From contig NZ_VFOA01000001.1 of NCBI RefSeq assembly GCF_006715865.1, positions 2,232,001-2,296,000 of the forward strand: DNA of 64,000 bases. Direction: 5' to 3'. Below, piece after piece: positions 33,388-41,555 of the stretch. This DNA comes from Cellulomonas sp. SLBN-39 (lineage in GTDB: Bacteria > Actinomycetota > Actinomycetes > Actinomycetales > Cellulomonadaceae). How positions within the stretch are numbered: the stretch's first letter is position 1; every line of letters begins with the position of its first letter. The notes beneath the pieces were generated by a model. It ran no database searches, was not told where the DNA came from, and saw only the letters and a program-made list of their open reading frames with translations. The position numbers were made by a program, and so were the translations under genes.

Positions 33388-34842
33388 ATGACCACCATCA
33401 CCGAGCTCTTCGCGTGTGCGGACGAGACGACCGGCACCGCCGTCACGGCCCGTTCCGCCGCGCCGGCGCCCGCGCCCGGCGAGCAGGCGCTCCTGCCCGT
33501 CGTCGGCGCCGGCACCCGGGTGCCGCTCGTCGACGGCACGCAGCGCACGTACGCGAACCTCGACTGCGCGGCGAGCGCCCCGGCGCTCGAGGCGGTCGCC
33601 GCCCGCGTCGCCGAGGTGCTGCCGCTGTACGCGTCGGTGCACCGCGGCGCCGGGTACCTCTCGCAGGTGTCGACCGCGCTCTACGAGGCGTCGCGGCAGG
33701 CCGTCGCCCGGTTCGTGGGCGCCCGCGAGGACGACGTCTGCGTCATCACCCGCAACACCACGGACTCGCTCAACCTGCTCGCCGGCGTCGTGCCCGCGGG
33801 CGGGCGGGTCCTCGTCCTCGACGTCGAGCACCACGCGAACCTGCTGCCGTGGGTGCAGCGCTCGGGCACCGCGCAGCGCGGCACCGGGCGCGTCGCGACC
33901 GTCCTGCCCCTGGAGCCGACGGTCGCCGCGACCCTCGACGCGATCCGCGCCGAGCTCGCCCGTGGCCCGTACGCGCTGCTCACGCTGACCGGTGCCTCGA
34001 ACGTCACCGGCGAGGCCCTGCCGCTGGACGAGGTCGTGGCGATCGCGCACGCCGCGGGGACGCGCGTCGCGGTCGACGGCGCCCAGCTCGTCCCGCACCG
34101 CGGGTTCTCGCTCGCCGCGACCGACGTCGACTACGTCGCGTTCTCGGGCCACAAGACGTACGCGCCCTACGGGGCCGGTGCCCTCGTGGGCCGCCGCGAC
34201 TGGCTCGACACCGGCACCCCGTACCTCGCCGGCGGCGGTGCGGTGCGCGACGTGCGCACCGACCGCACCGTCTGGCAGCCGGCACCCGCCCGGCACGAGG
34301 CCGGCTCGCCCAACGTGGTCGGCGCGATCGCGCTCGCGCAGGCGTGCGACACCCTCGCCGCGCTGCCCGCCGGGGCGCTCGAGGCCCACGAGCAGGCGCT
34401 GCGGGCGCGCCTCGTCGACGGGCTCGCGGCGGTCGACGGCGTCGAGGTCGCGCGCGTGTGGCCCGACTCGGCCGACCCCGTCGGCGTCGTGACGTTCACG
34501 GTCGCCGGCCGCAACCCCGGCCTGGTCGCCGCGTACCTGGCCGCCGAGCACGGCATCGGCGTGCGCGACGGCCGGTTCTGCGCGCACCCGCTGCTCGCGC
34601 ACCTCGGTGCCGAGCAGGGAGCGATCCGTGCGTCGGTGGGCGTGGGCACCACCGCCGAGCACGTCGACCGGCTGGTCGCCGCCCTCGCCGCGCTGCGGGC
34701 CCACGGCACGCAGGCGCAGTACGAGGTGGTGGACGGCTGCTGGACCGTCGTCGACGACACGCGCCCGCTCATCGAGGTCCGCGGCCTGGACCACCTCGCG
34801 GCCACCGCGGCCGCCGCCTGCGGCCCGGCCCTCGACGACTGA
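33388..34842 (+). CDS. class V aminotransferase, cysteine desulfurase-like
   Basis: A 484-residue PLP enzyme of the SufS/Csd/NifS group. The PLP lysine is K256 in FSGHKTYAPYGAGALVG; also seen are YANLDCAASAPALEAV, YASVHRGAGYLSQVST, ITRNTTDSLNLLAG, VEHHANLLPW and VDGAQLVPHR. The expected SufS active Cys region near the C-terminus reads DGRFCAHPLL, which resembles the loop of family members that use a Cys. It has an extra N-terminal segment of about 40 residues and a C-terminal extension (EVVDGCWTVVDDTRP). It is not next to suf genes but under a SAM-IV riboswitch and divergent from rhodanese-metZ, so a role in releasing cysteine sulfur for methionine synthesis is inferred. Confidence 0.88.
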   Translation: MTTITELFACADETTGTAVTARSAAPAPAPGEQALLPVVGAGTRVPLVDGTQRTYANLDCAASAPALEAVAARVAEVLPLYASVHRGAGYLSQVSTALYEASRQAVARFVGAREDDVCVITRNTTDSLNLLAGVVPAGGRVLVLDVEHHANLLPWVQRSGTAQRGTGRVATVLPLEPTVAATLDAIRAELARGPYALLTLTGASNVTGEALPLDEVVAIAHAAGTRVAVDGAQLVPHRGFSLAATDVDYVAFSGHKTYAPYGAGALVGRRDWLDTGTPYLAGGGAVRDVRTDRTVWQPAPARHEAGSPNVVGAIALAQACDTLAALPAGALEAHEQALRARLVDGLAAVDGVEVARVWPDSADPVGVVTFTVAGRNPGLVAAYLAAEHGIGVRDGRFCAHPLLAHLGAEQGAIRASVGVGTTAEHVDRLVAALAALRAHGTQAQYEVVDGCWTVVDDTRPLIEVRGLDHLAATAAAACGPALDD

Positions 34843-34877
34843 CCCCGCCAGCCCTGCTCGCCCGCGCACCCGCCGCC

Positions 34878-34925
34878 CCCGTCATCGGTGGCGGATCAGG
34901 CGGGTGGTGCGCCACCGATGACGGG
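34878..34925 (+). terminator. 16-bp perfect hairpin after the desulfurase gene
   Basis: CCCGTCATCGGTGGCG (34878-34893) and CGCCACCGATGACGGG (34910-34925) are perfect inverted copies with a 16-base spacer. It is a likely terminator; its right arm is also part of a dispersed repeat. Confidence 0.7.
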
Positions 34926-34974
34926 CTCGGCGGGTCGGGGTGGATCGGGTGGCGCCGATGACGGGGTCGGCGGG
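34914..34974 (+). repeat. two copies of a GATGACGGG-GTCGGCGGG repeat
   Basis: A 21-base unit at 34914-34934 recurs with a few changes at 34954-34974, both containing GATGACGGG and TCGGCGGG. They lie between the hairpin and the GNAT-fusion gene. A third near-identical copy lies after that gene. Confidence 0.6.
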
Positions 34975-34998
34975 TGGTCGGGCTGCCAGGATCGGGGG

Positions 34999-36090
34999 GT
35001 GGAACACGATCTGGTGCTGGAGGGGTCCGGGGTGCGGCTCGTGCCGCTGGCGGTCGAGCACGCGGGCGCGCTCGCGGCGTTCGTCGACGAGCGGGTCTGG
35101 CGGGGGATGACGTCACCGACACCGGTGGGCGAGCAGGCCCTGGCCGACGTCGTGCACGTGGCGCTCCGGACGCCCGCCCGCTACGCGTTCGCGGTGGTCG
35201 ACCGGGCGAGCGGACGCGTGGTCGGCTCGACGTCGTTCTACGACGTGGACCGTGCGATGGGCCGCCTCGAGATCGGCCACACGTACTACGACCCGGCCGT
35301 CTGGGGCACCCACGTGAACCCGGCGTGCAAGCTTCTCCTGATGACCCACGCGTTCGAGACGTGGGGCGTGGCGCGGGTCGCGTTCCGCGTCGAGGGCCGC
35401 AACGCCCGATCGGTCGCGGCCGTCACCAAGCTCGGCGCGGTGCCGGAGGGGCGGCTGCGCGGTCACCGCGTCGCCGCCGACGGCACCCGTCAGGACTCCC
35501 TGTACTTCTCGGTCCTCGCCGAGGAGTGGCCCGCGGCCCGCGCGCGCCTGGAGGCGCGCCTCGCCGGAGCTCCGGACGTCGACGACCGCACGTCGGTGCT
35601 GCTCCTCGGCGGCCGCTCGGGCGTCGGGAAGTCGACCGTCGCGGCGGCCGTGCACGACCTCCTCGTCGAGCGGGACGTCGCGCACGCCGTCGTCGAGGGG
35701 GACGCGCTCGACCTCGCGCACCCGACGCCCTGGGAGCACGGCGTCGCGGCCGCCAACCTGGCCGACGTGTGGCGTCGGTACCGGGCGCTGGGGCACCGGC
35801 GGCTCGTCCTGGCGAACACGGTGAGCGTGCTGGAGGCGGACGTCCTGGCCGCGGCGGTCGGCGACCGTCCGCAGGTGACGTCCGTGCTGCTGACCGCGAA
35901 CGACAGCACCGTCCGCGAGCGGCTGGCGCGCCGGGAGGTCGGTGCGTCCTACGACGCGCACGTCGCGCGTTCCGACGCTGCGGCCCGCCGCCTGGAGGCC
36001 GAGGCGGGCGCCCGGGTCCACCGTGTCCCGACGGATGCCCGCCCGCCGGCCGACGTCGCGGCGGACGTGATCGCGCTCGCCGGCTGGTGA
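34999..36090 (+). CDS. GNAT acetyltransferase fused to P-loop NTPase/kinase domain
   Basis: A 363-residue two-domain protein. Residues 1-180 are a RimJ/RimL-type GNAT domain (VVGSTSFYDVDRAMGRLEIGHTYYDP in blocks, HVNPACKLLLMTHAFETWG and AVTKLGAVPEGRLRGH). Residues 195-363 form a small P-loop domain with Walker A GGRSGVGKSTVA and GDALDLAHP, resembling nucleoside or antibiotic kinases. GTG 34999 has no Shine-Dalgarno but CAGGAT ends 6 bases upstream, so a leaderless start is likely. The two activities in one chain recall bifunctional resistance or modification enzymes, but the substrate is unknown. The gene is bracketed by near-identical 21-base repeats, a possible sign of mobility or recombination. 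Confidence 0.85.
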   Translation: MEHDLVLEGSGVRLVPLAVEHAGALAAFVDERVWRGMTSPTPVGEQALADVVHVALRTPARYAFAVVDRASGRVVGSTSFYDVDRAMGRLEIGHTYYDPAVWGTHVNPACKLLLMTHAFETWGVARVAFRVEGRNARSVAAVTKLGAVPEGRLRGHRVAADGTRQDSLYFSVLAEEWPAARARLEARLAGAPDVDDRTSVLLLGGRSGVGKSTVAAAVHDLLVERDVAHAVVEGDALDLAHPTPWEHGVAAANLADVWRRYRALGHRRLVLANTVSVLEADVLAAAVGDRPQVTSVLLTANDSTVRERLARREVGASYDAHVARSDAAARRLEAEAGARVHRVPTDARPPADVAADVIALAGW

Positions 36091-36140
36091 CCGTCCCGCG
36101 CGAGCCCGTGGTCCGTGGCGTCTGCGGCGCCGATGCCGCC

Positions 36141-36161
36141 ACGGATGACGGGCTCGGCGGG
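36141..36161 (+). repeat. third copy of the 21-base repeat
   Basis: This copy matches the one at 34914-34934 in 20 of 21 bases and lies just downstream of the GNAT-fusion gene, so the gene is flanked by direct repeats. Confidence 0.65.
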
Positions 36162-36171
36162 GGAGGAGCGG

Positions 36172-36780
36172 TCAGGGGTCGACGAGCAGGCCCAGGTGGG
36201 CGGCGAGGAGCGGGGCCAGCTCGAGGACCTGCGCGGGGCTGACCGTCGCGCCCGCCAGGCCCGCGACGCCGTCGACGGCCCGCCAGCGGGCGCCCCGCAG
36301 GTCGGCGCTGGCCAGCTGTGCGCCGTTGAGGTCGACGCGGCGGACGTCGCAGTCCACGACCTCCAGGTGCCGCACGCGGGCCTGCGCCAGGTCGAGGTCG
36401 CCGATCGTGACGCCCTCCAGCCGCAGCCGGTCGATCGTCGCGCCGCGCAGGTCCAGGTAGTCGACCTTGCCGCCGTGCACGTGCCCGCGGGTCCACCGCG
36501 ACGCCGTCGCCACGAGGGCGCCGATCCGCGAGTCGCCGATCGTCACGTCCTGCCACGACGTGCCGGGCGCCCGCCACGTCCCGGCCCGCACCCCGGTGAA
36601 GGTGCAGTCGACGAGCCGTGCGCCGTCGACGTCGAGGCCGTCGAGGTCGCAGCCGGTGAACGTGCAGTCCATGATCCGGGCGCCCGCGGCGGTGAGGCCG
36701 GCCAGGTCCACGCTGTCGAACGCCAGGTCGTCGAGGTCGCCCTCGGGCTCGAGGTCGGCCGCGGTCCCGGGTGACGTCAT
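36172..36780 (-). CDS. pentapeptide-repeat protein
   Basis: A 202-residue protein in which every fifth residue is Leu, Ile or a bulky side chain over residues 15-180 (units such as AGLTA, DLDGL, ARLVD, ADLRG), the right-handed quadrilateral beta-helix pattern. Relatives such as MfpA and Qnr mimic DNA and protect gyrase from quinolones; many others have no known role, and the Asp content here (roughly 10 percent) is compatible with either. ATG 36780 is preferred; another in-frame ATG at 36840 would add 20 Gly/Pro-rich residues with no better ribosome site. It converges on the GNAT-fusion gene and shows no operon partner. Confidence 0.85.
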   Translation of the reverse strand: MTSPGTAADLEPEGDLDDLAFDSVDLAGLTAAGARIMDCTFTGCDLDGLDVDGARLVDCTFTGVRAGTWRAPGTSWQDVTIGDSRIGALVATASRWTRGHVHGGKVDYLDLRGATIDRLRLEGVTIGDLDLAQARVRHLEVVDCDVRRVDLNGAQLASADLRGARWRAVDGVAGLAGATVSPAQVLELAPLLAAHLGLLVDP

Positions 36781-36855
36781 GGCGCCACCCTGCCACGGGC
36801 CGCCGACGCCCGGACTCCCCGCCGGGGCGTCGGCGGGCACCGAGGGCGGACGGTC

Positions 36856-37734
36856 TCAGGCGAGCGGCCGGACCTCGCCCTGCAGGTGCAGGCGGCCCGA
36901 GCGGGGGCTCCACGCGGTGAACCGGTGACGGTCGTCCTCGCGGGCGACGCGCACGTCCACGCTCGCCGGCAGCAGCACGGGGGACGCGAACTCGACGTCC
37001 CACGTGAACGCGTCGCCCCGGGCGGCGCCGACGTCGGCCAGCGCGCGCGAGGCCGTGAGCATGCCGTGCGCGATCGCCCGCCGGAACCCGAGCAGCCGCG
37101 CCGTCACGGGCGACAGGTGGATCGGGTTGACGTCCCCGGAGACCGCCGCGTACCGGCGGCCGGTGTCCGCGGCCAGCTCCCAGCGCCCCGTCCGCACGGG
37201 TGGCACGAACGCGGGCCGGTCGAGCTCGTCGGCCGGCGCGTCGACCAGCCGCACGCCCTTGGCGAGGTACGACGAGACCCCGCGCCACGCGACCTCCCCG
37301 TCGGCGGCGACCTCGGTGACCAGGTCGACGGCGGTGCCGGCCCGGTGCGCTCGCAGGCCCTGCGCCCGGGCGCGCACGTCGAGCACGTCGCCCAGGTGCA
37401 GCGGCCGGGTCTGCGTCACGTGGTTGGCCACGTGCACCAGCCCGAGCAGCGGCAGCGGGAAGTCGTCGCGCACCATCAGCGCGGTCGCGACGGGGAACGC
37501 GAGCACGTGCACGTACCCCGCGGGCAGGGTGTCGGAGGCGGTCTCGTGCACCAGCCGCTGGTAGCGCGTCAGGTGGTCGGCGTCGACCCGCACGCCGTCC
37601 GCCGCGTACGTGACCTCGGGCAGCGCGTGCGGTGCCCGGCGCCCCGGCAGGGCGGCGCGGGCGGCCCCGGCCAGGCCCCGCGCGTACAGCCCGCCGAGCC
37701 CGGGCACGCCGGGCAGCTGCACCGTGCCGGTCAC
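36856..37734 (-). CDS. MaoC-like (R)-hydratase, HtdX type
   Basis: A 292-residue double hotdog protein. The N-terminal half lacks a clear active site, while the C-terminal half has the hydratase motif YAAVSGDVNPIHLS with Asp and His, then GFRRAIAHGMLT. The family hydrates trans-2-enoyl thioesters or dehydrates (R)-3-hydroxyacyl thioesters. GTG 37734 overlaps the FabG-like stop (GTGA). The order thiolase-FabG-MaoC matches mycobacterial fadA2-fabG4-htdX (Rv0243-Rv0242c-Rv0241c), supporting a shared role in fatty acyl-CoA/ACP metabolism (family knowledge). Confidence 0.92.
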   Translation of the reverse strand: MTGTVQLPGVPGLGGLYARGLAGAARAALPGRRAPHALPEVTYAADGVRVDADHLTRYQRLVHETASDTLPAGYVHVLAFPVATALMVRDDFPLPLLGLVHVANHVTQTRPLHLGDVLDVRARAQGLRAHRAGTAVDLVTEVAADGEVAWRGVSSYLAKGVRLVDAPADELDRPAFVPPVRTGRWELAADTGRRYAAVSGDVNPIHLSPVTARLLGFRRAIAHGMLTASRALADVGAARGDAFTWDVEFASPVLLPASVDVRVAREDDRHRFTAWSPRSGRLHLQGEVRPLA

Positions 37735-39131
37735 CGGCCGACCATGTTCTGCCCGCACACCCGCAGGGTCCGCCCCACGACCCCGCCCGCCGCGGGCGAG
37801 GCCAGGAACGCGACGGCCTCGGCGACGTCCACGGGCAGCCCGCCCTGCTGCAGCGAGTTCAGCCGCCGGGCGACCTGGCGGGTCACCGCGGGGATGCGCG
37901 CCGTCATCTCGGTCTCGACGAACCCCGGCGCGACCGCGTTGGCGGTGCCGCCGAACGGCACCAGCAGGGGCGCCGTCGCCCGGACCATGCCGATCACGCC
38001 GCCCTTGGACGCCGCGTAGTTCGTCTGCCCGCGGTTGCCGGCGATCCCGGACGTCGAGGCCAGCGCCACGACGCGCGGCGAGTCGACGAAGTCGCCGGAC
38101 GTCAGCAGCACCTCGTTGATGCGCAGCTGGGCGGACACGTTGACCGCGAGGACGGACTCCCAGCGGTCGGGCGTCATGTTGGCCAGCAGCTTGTCGCGTG
38201 TGATCCCGGCGTTGTGGACCACGACGTCGAGACGGCCGTGCCGGGCGCGCGCGTGCGCGAGGATCCGCTCACCCGCGTCGGGGGCCGTGACGTCGAGCTG
38301 CAGCGCGGTGCCGCGCACGCGGTTGGCCGTGGCGGCGAGCTGCTCGCCGGCGGCCGGCACGTCGACCGCCACGACGGTCGCGCCGTCGCGGGCCAGCACG
38401 TCGGCGATCGCGGCACCGATGCCGCGGGCCGCGCCCGTGACGACGGCGACGCGCCCCGCGAGCGGGCGCTCCCAGTCGGTGGGCAGCTCGCCGGCGTCGG
38501 AGTCGACCTCGAGGAGCTGGCCGTCGACGAACGCCGAGCGGGCCGACAGGAAGAACCGCAGCGTGGCCACCACGGACGGCGCGGTGACCGGCACACCGTC
38601 GGCGACGACGACGCCGTTGCCCGTGGCCCCGCCGCGCAGCTCCTTGGCCAGCGACCGCAGCAGACCGTCGACACCCTGCCGCGCGGCGGCCACGGCCGGC
38701 GCCTCGTCGGCGGTGGCAGGCCGGTGCACGGTGACGACGCGCCCGCCGGGGCGCAGCCCCTTGAGCGTGGACGCCGCGGCCAGCACGGGACCGGCCAGGT
38801 CGTCGGGGTGCGCGACGTCGGTGAGCACGAGCACGACGGCGGCGTACCGCACGTCCGGGGCGGGGTGCCGGTGCACGTCCAGGTCCCAGCCGTCCAGCAC
38901 GGCGGGCGCCGCGTCGTCGAGGTGCGGGTGCGCCGGACCCCCCGCGGGGGACGCGAGCAGCGCGGCGACCGCGTCGGCGTCCGGGCCGCGGCCCAGCACG
39001 AGCGCCGGGCCGTCGAGCAGCGGGACGCCGGGGCGGTGCCGGCGCAGCCGGGCGGGGCGGGGCAGGCCGAGCTGGGCGGCCAGCTTCTTCGTGAGCCCGC
39101 TGTTGACGAGCTCGAGGTACGTGTCGGTCAT
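37731..39131 (-). CDS. high-molecular-weight FabG-like 3-oxoacyl reductase (FabG4 type)
   Basis: A 466-residue short-chain dehydrogenase with an extra N-terminal flavodoxin-like domain (about residues 1-225), as in FabG4 of Mycobacterium tuberculosis, which prefers NADH and acts on long-chain 3-oxoacyl-CoA. The catalytic Rossmann domain has VVTGAARGIGAAIA, the Asn of NAGITRDKLLANM, the catalytic Ser in ASTSGIAGNRGQ, and YAASKGG with catalytic Tyr and Lys. It is followed by the overlapping maoC gene and preceded by the thiolase (40-base gap), forming a three-gene operon for reversible fatty-acid chain steps. Confidence 0.94.
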   Translation of the reverse strand: MTDTYLELVNSGLTKKLAAQLGLPRPARLRRHRPGVPLLDGPALVLGRGPDADAVAALLASPAGGPAHPHLDDAAPAVLDGWDLDVHRHPAPDVRYAAVVLVLTDVAHPDDLAGPVLAAASTLKGLRPGGRVVTVHRPATADEAPAVAAARQGVDGLLRSLAKELRGGATGNGVVVADGVPVTAPSVVATLRFFLSARSAFVDGQLLEVDSDAGELPTDWERPLAGRVAVVTGAARGIGAAIADVLARDGATVVAVDVPAAGEQLAATANRVRGTALQLDVTAPDAGERILAHARARHGRLDVVVHNAGITRDKLLANMTPDRWESVLAVNVSAQLRINEVLLTSGDFVDSPRVVALASTSGIAGNRGQTNYAASKGGVIGMVRATAPLLVPFGGTANAVAPGFVETEMTARIPAVTRQVARRLNSLQQGGLPVDVAEAVAFLASPAAGGVVGRTLRVCGQNMVGR

Positions 39132-39171
39132 CGCTGCTCCTGCGTCGGTGGGGGCGCGGCGGGGAAGGGGG

Positions 39172-40512
39172 TCAGGCAGCCTCGAGCAGGGCCGTCAGGC
39201 CCAGGCCGCCGGCGGCGCACACCGAGACCAGCGCCCGGACGGGGCTGTCGTCGCCTGCGGCGACCTGCGCGGCGCGGCGGGCGTGGAGCTCCTTGGCGAT
39301 GGTGGCGACGATGCGCCCGCCCGTCGCGGCGAACGGGTGGCCCGCCGCCAGGGACGATCCGTGGACGTTGAGGCGGTCGGGGTCGACGGTGCCGAACGCA
39401 CCGTCCAGGCCCAGGCGCTCGCGGCCGAAGTCGGGCGACGCCCAGGCGGCGAGGGTGGTGAGCACGGTCGACGCGAACGCCTCGTGGATCTCCACGTACT
39501 GCAGGTCCTCCAGGCCGAGCCCGTGCCGGCCCAGCAGCCGGGGGACGGCGAAGACCGGGGCCATGAGCAGCCCGTCCTCGCCGTGCACGAAGTCGACGGC
39601 GCCCGCCTCGGCGTCGACGACCGCCGCGAGCGGCACCAGGTCGTGGTCGGCGGCCCACTCCGCGGACCCGAGCAGCACCGTCGACGCGCCGTCGGTCAGC
39701 GGGGTGGAGTTGCCGGCCGTCATCGTCGCGGGCGTGTCCAGGCCCAGGCCGAAGGTGGGGCGCAGGCCGGCGAGCTTCTCGAGCGAGGTGTCGGCCCGCA
39801 GGTTGCCGTCGCGCGTCAGGCCCCGGTAGGGGGTGACGAGGTCGTCGAAGAACCCGGCGTCCCACGCGGCGGCGAGGCGCTGGTGGCTGCGCAGCGCGAC
39901 CTCGTCCTGCGCCTCGCGGGTGATGCCCCACTGCGCGGTGGTCAGCGCCTGGTGCTCGCCCATCGACAGGTGCGTGCGCGGCTCGGAGGTCCGGGGCGCG
40001 GACGGGGCGAGGTCCTTCGGGCGGATGCGGGCGGCCGCGGCCAGCCGCTGGGGCACGGTGCGGGCGCGCGAGAGGTCGAGCAGCGCCCGGCGCAGCCGGT
40101 CCGAGACGGCGATCGGGGCGTCGGACGTGGTGTCGACGCCGCCGGCGACGGCGGACTCGAGCTGGCCGAGCCGGATCTTGTTGCTCAGCGAGACGACCGT
40201 CTCGAGGCCGGTGGCGCAGGCCTGCTGGACGTCGTACGCGGGCGTGGTGGCCGACAGCGCCGAGCCCAGCACCGACTCACGCGTGAGGTTGAAGTCCCGG
40301 CTGTGCTTGAGCACGGCGCCGGCCGCGACGGCGCCGAGGCGCTCGCCCTGCAGCCCGAACCGCGCGACGAGCCCGTCGAGCGCGGCCGTGAGCATGTCCT
40401 GGTTCGACGCGTGCACGTAGGCCCCGCCCGCGCGGGCGAACGGGATCCGGTTCCCCCCGAGCACGTACGCGGGTCGGGCGGTTCCGGTGGGGCTCTGCCG
40501 GGTCGCTGCCAT
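39172..40512 (-). CDS. acetyl-CoA acyltransferase (thiolase, FadA2/FadI type)
   Basis: A 446-residue thiolase that cleaves 3-oxoacyl-CoA or condenses acyl-CoAs. The nucleophilic Cys is in QQACATGLETV near residue 100, the catalytic His in IHEAFAST and NVHGSSLAAGHPFAATGGR, and the second Cys in SVCAAGGLG. The last motif replaces the more usual xCxGGGxG with CAAGGLG, as in FadI-type enzymes. ATG 40512 follows GAGAGGAC. It is the first gene of the minus-strand fatty-acid operon, divergent from the TetR gene, with a palindromic operator between them. Confidence 0.95.
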   Translation of the reverse strand: MAATRQSPTGTARPAYVLGGNRIPFARAGGAYVHASNQDMLTAALDGLVARFGLQGERLGAVAAGAVLKHSRDFNLTRESVLGSALSATTPAYDVQQACATGLETVVSLSNKIRLGQLESAVAGGVDTTSDAPIAVSDRLRRALLDLSRARTVPQRLAAAARIRPKDLAPSAPRTSEPRTHLSMGEHQALTTAQWGITREAQDEVALRSHQRLAAAWDAGFFDDLVTPYRGLTRDGNLRADTSLEKLAGLRPTFGLGLDTPATMTAGNSTPLTDGASTVLLGSAEWAADHDLVPLAAVVDAEAGAVDFVHGEDGLLMAPVFAVPRLLGRHGLGLEDLQYVEIHEAFASTVLTTLAAWASPDFGRERLGLDGAFGTVDPDRLNVHGSSLAAGHPFAATGGRIVATIAKELHARRAAQVAAGDDSPVRALVSVCAAGGLGLTALLEAA

Positions 40513-40638
40513 GGGGCGGTCCTCTCGCATCGGCGCTGATGACGGGTCCGGGACGTGTCCGAGGAGGTCGGCCGGCGCAGCCATCGCGTAGCGCGCGTCG
40601 CTGCGTCGTCCGAGGGACGTTCGTCCCGATCTCGTTCC

Positions 40639-40671
40639 CGAAACCCACAGTACCTGATACCTTCGGTTTCG
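40639..40671. promoter_or_regulatory. palindromic TetR operator overlapping a leaderless start
   Basis: CGAAACC (40639-40645) and GGTTTCG (40665-40671) are inverted repeats sharing a centre (40655) with the inner near-palindrome GTACCTGATAC (40650-40660). A TACCTT -10 box (40658-40663) for the TetR gene lies inside, and the last base of the operator is the first base of its GTG. Binding would block tetR and probably the divergent thiolase operon. Confidence 0.75.
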
Positions 40672-41555
40672 TGAGCCCCGTCACTTCGGGACCGTCGACG
40701 ACGACGGCACCCGCCCGAGCTCGCGGCGCCGGACCCCACCCCGGCGTCGCGCCGGACGCGCGCCACGAGCCGTCGCCGCCCCTGCGCCCCGCACCGCCCG
40801 CCGGGCCCGACGCGGACGACGAGCCCGCCGCCGACGGCCGCTCCACCCGGTGGGCCGACCACCGCGAGGCCCGCCGCGCCGAGCTCCTGCGCGTCGCCCG
40901 GCGCACCGTGCACCACCGCGGCCCCGACGTCTCCATGGACGAGATCGCGGCCGCCGCCGGCACGTCCAAGTCCATCGTCTACCGCTACTTCACCGACAAG
41001 ACCGGTCTGCAGATCGCCGTCGCCGAGGCCGTCGTCCTGCAGATCCAGGGCGCCCTCGAGGGCGTCCTGCGCGTCGCGCCCACGCCGCGCGACGGCCTGC
41101 GCGCGATGGTCGCCGTGTACCTGGAGATGATCGAGTCGTCCCCCCACGTGTACGCGTTCGTCACGCGCGACGGGTCCGTGGAGTCCGGCGGCCCGCTCGG
41201 CCACTTCCTCGACTCGGTGACCGCGCTGGTCGCCGCACCGTTCGCCCGCGGGCTCACCGAGGACCGCGACGGCACCCGCGTCGCCCGGCGCCCCGAGGCC
41301 GTGCGGCGCCCCGCCGACGACCCGCACGCCGCCGCGCTCGCAGCCGCCGAGGTGTGGGCCGCCGGCGCCGTCGGGTTCGTGCGCGGCACCGGCGAGTGGT
41401 GGCTCGCCCACCGCGGCCAGCCCGGCGTGCCCGACCGCGAGACCCTCACCGCCCAGGTCGCGGCGTGGCTGTGGGCCGGCCCCGTCGGCCTGCTCGCCCG
41501 CGACCGTGCTCGCCGTACCGACGACGTCGTCCCCACCCCGACGGAGGAGCCATGA
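40671..41555 (+). CDS. TetR-family regulator of fatty-acid genes
   Basis: A 294-residue regulator. After a long Pro/Ala-rich N-terminal tail (about 60 residues, likely disordered) comes the TetR helix-turn-helix (about 65-115: SMDEIAAAAGTSKSIVYRYFTDKTGL) and a helical ligand-binding domain. GTG 40671 is taken because a TACCTT box ends 7 bases before it (leaderless); a later in-frame start cannot be excluded since the first 60 residues lack conserved features. Its stop overlaps the acyl-CoA oxidase start (ATGA), so it represses its own operon and probably the divergent thiolase operon, with acyl-CoA as likely inducer (inference). Confidence 0.9.
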   Translation: MSPVTSGPSTTTAPARARGAGPHPGVAPDARHEPSPPLRPAPPAGPDADDEPAADGRSTRWADHREARRAELLRVARRTVHHRGPDVSMDEIAAAAGTSKSIVYRYFTDKTGLQIAVAEAVVLQIQGALEGVLRVAPTPRDGLRAMVAVYLEMIESSPHVYAFVTRDGSVESGGPLGHFLDSVTALVAAPFARGLTEDRDGTRVARRPEAVRRPADDPHAAALAAAEVWAAGAVGFVRGTGEWWLAHRGQPGVPDRETLTAQVAAWLWAGPVGLLARDRARRTDDVVPTPTEEP

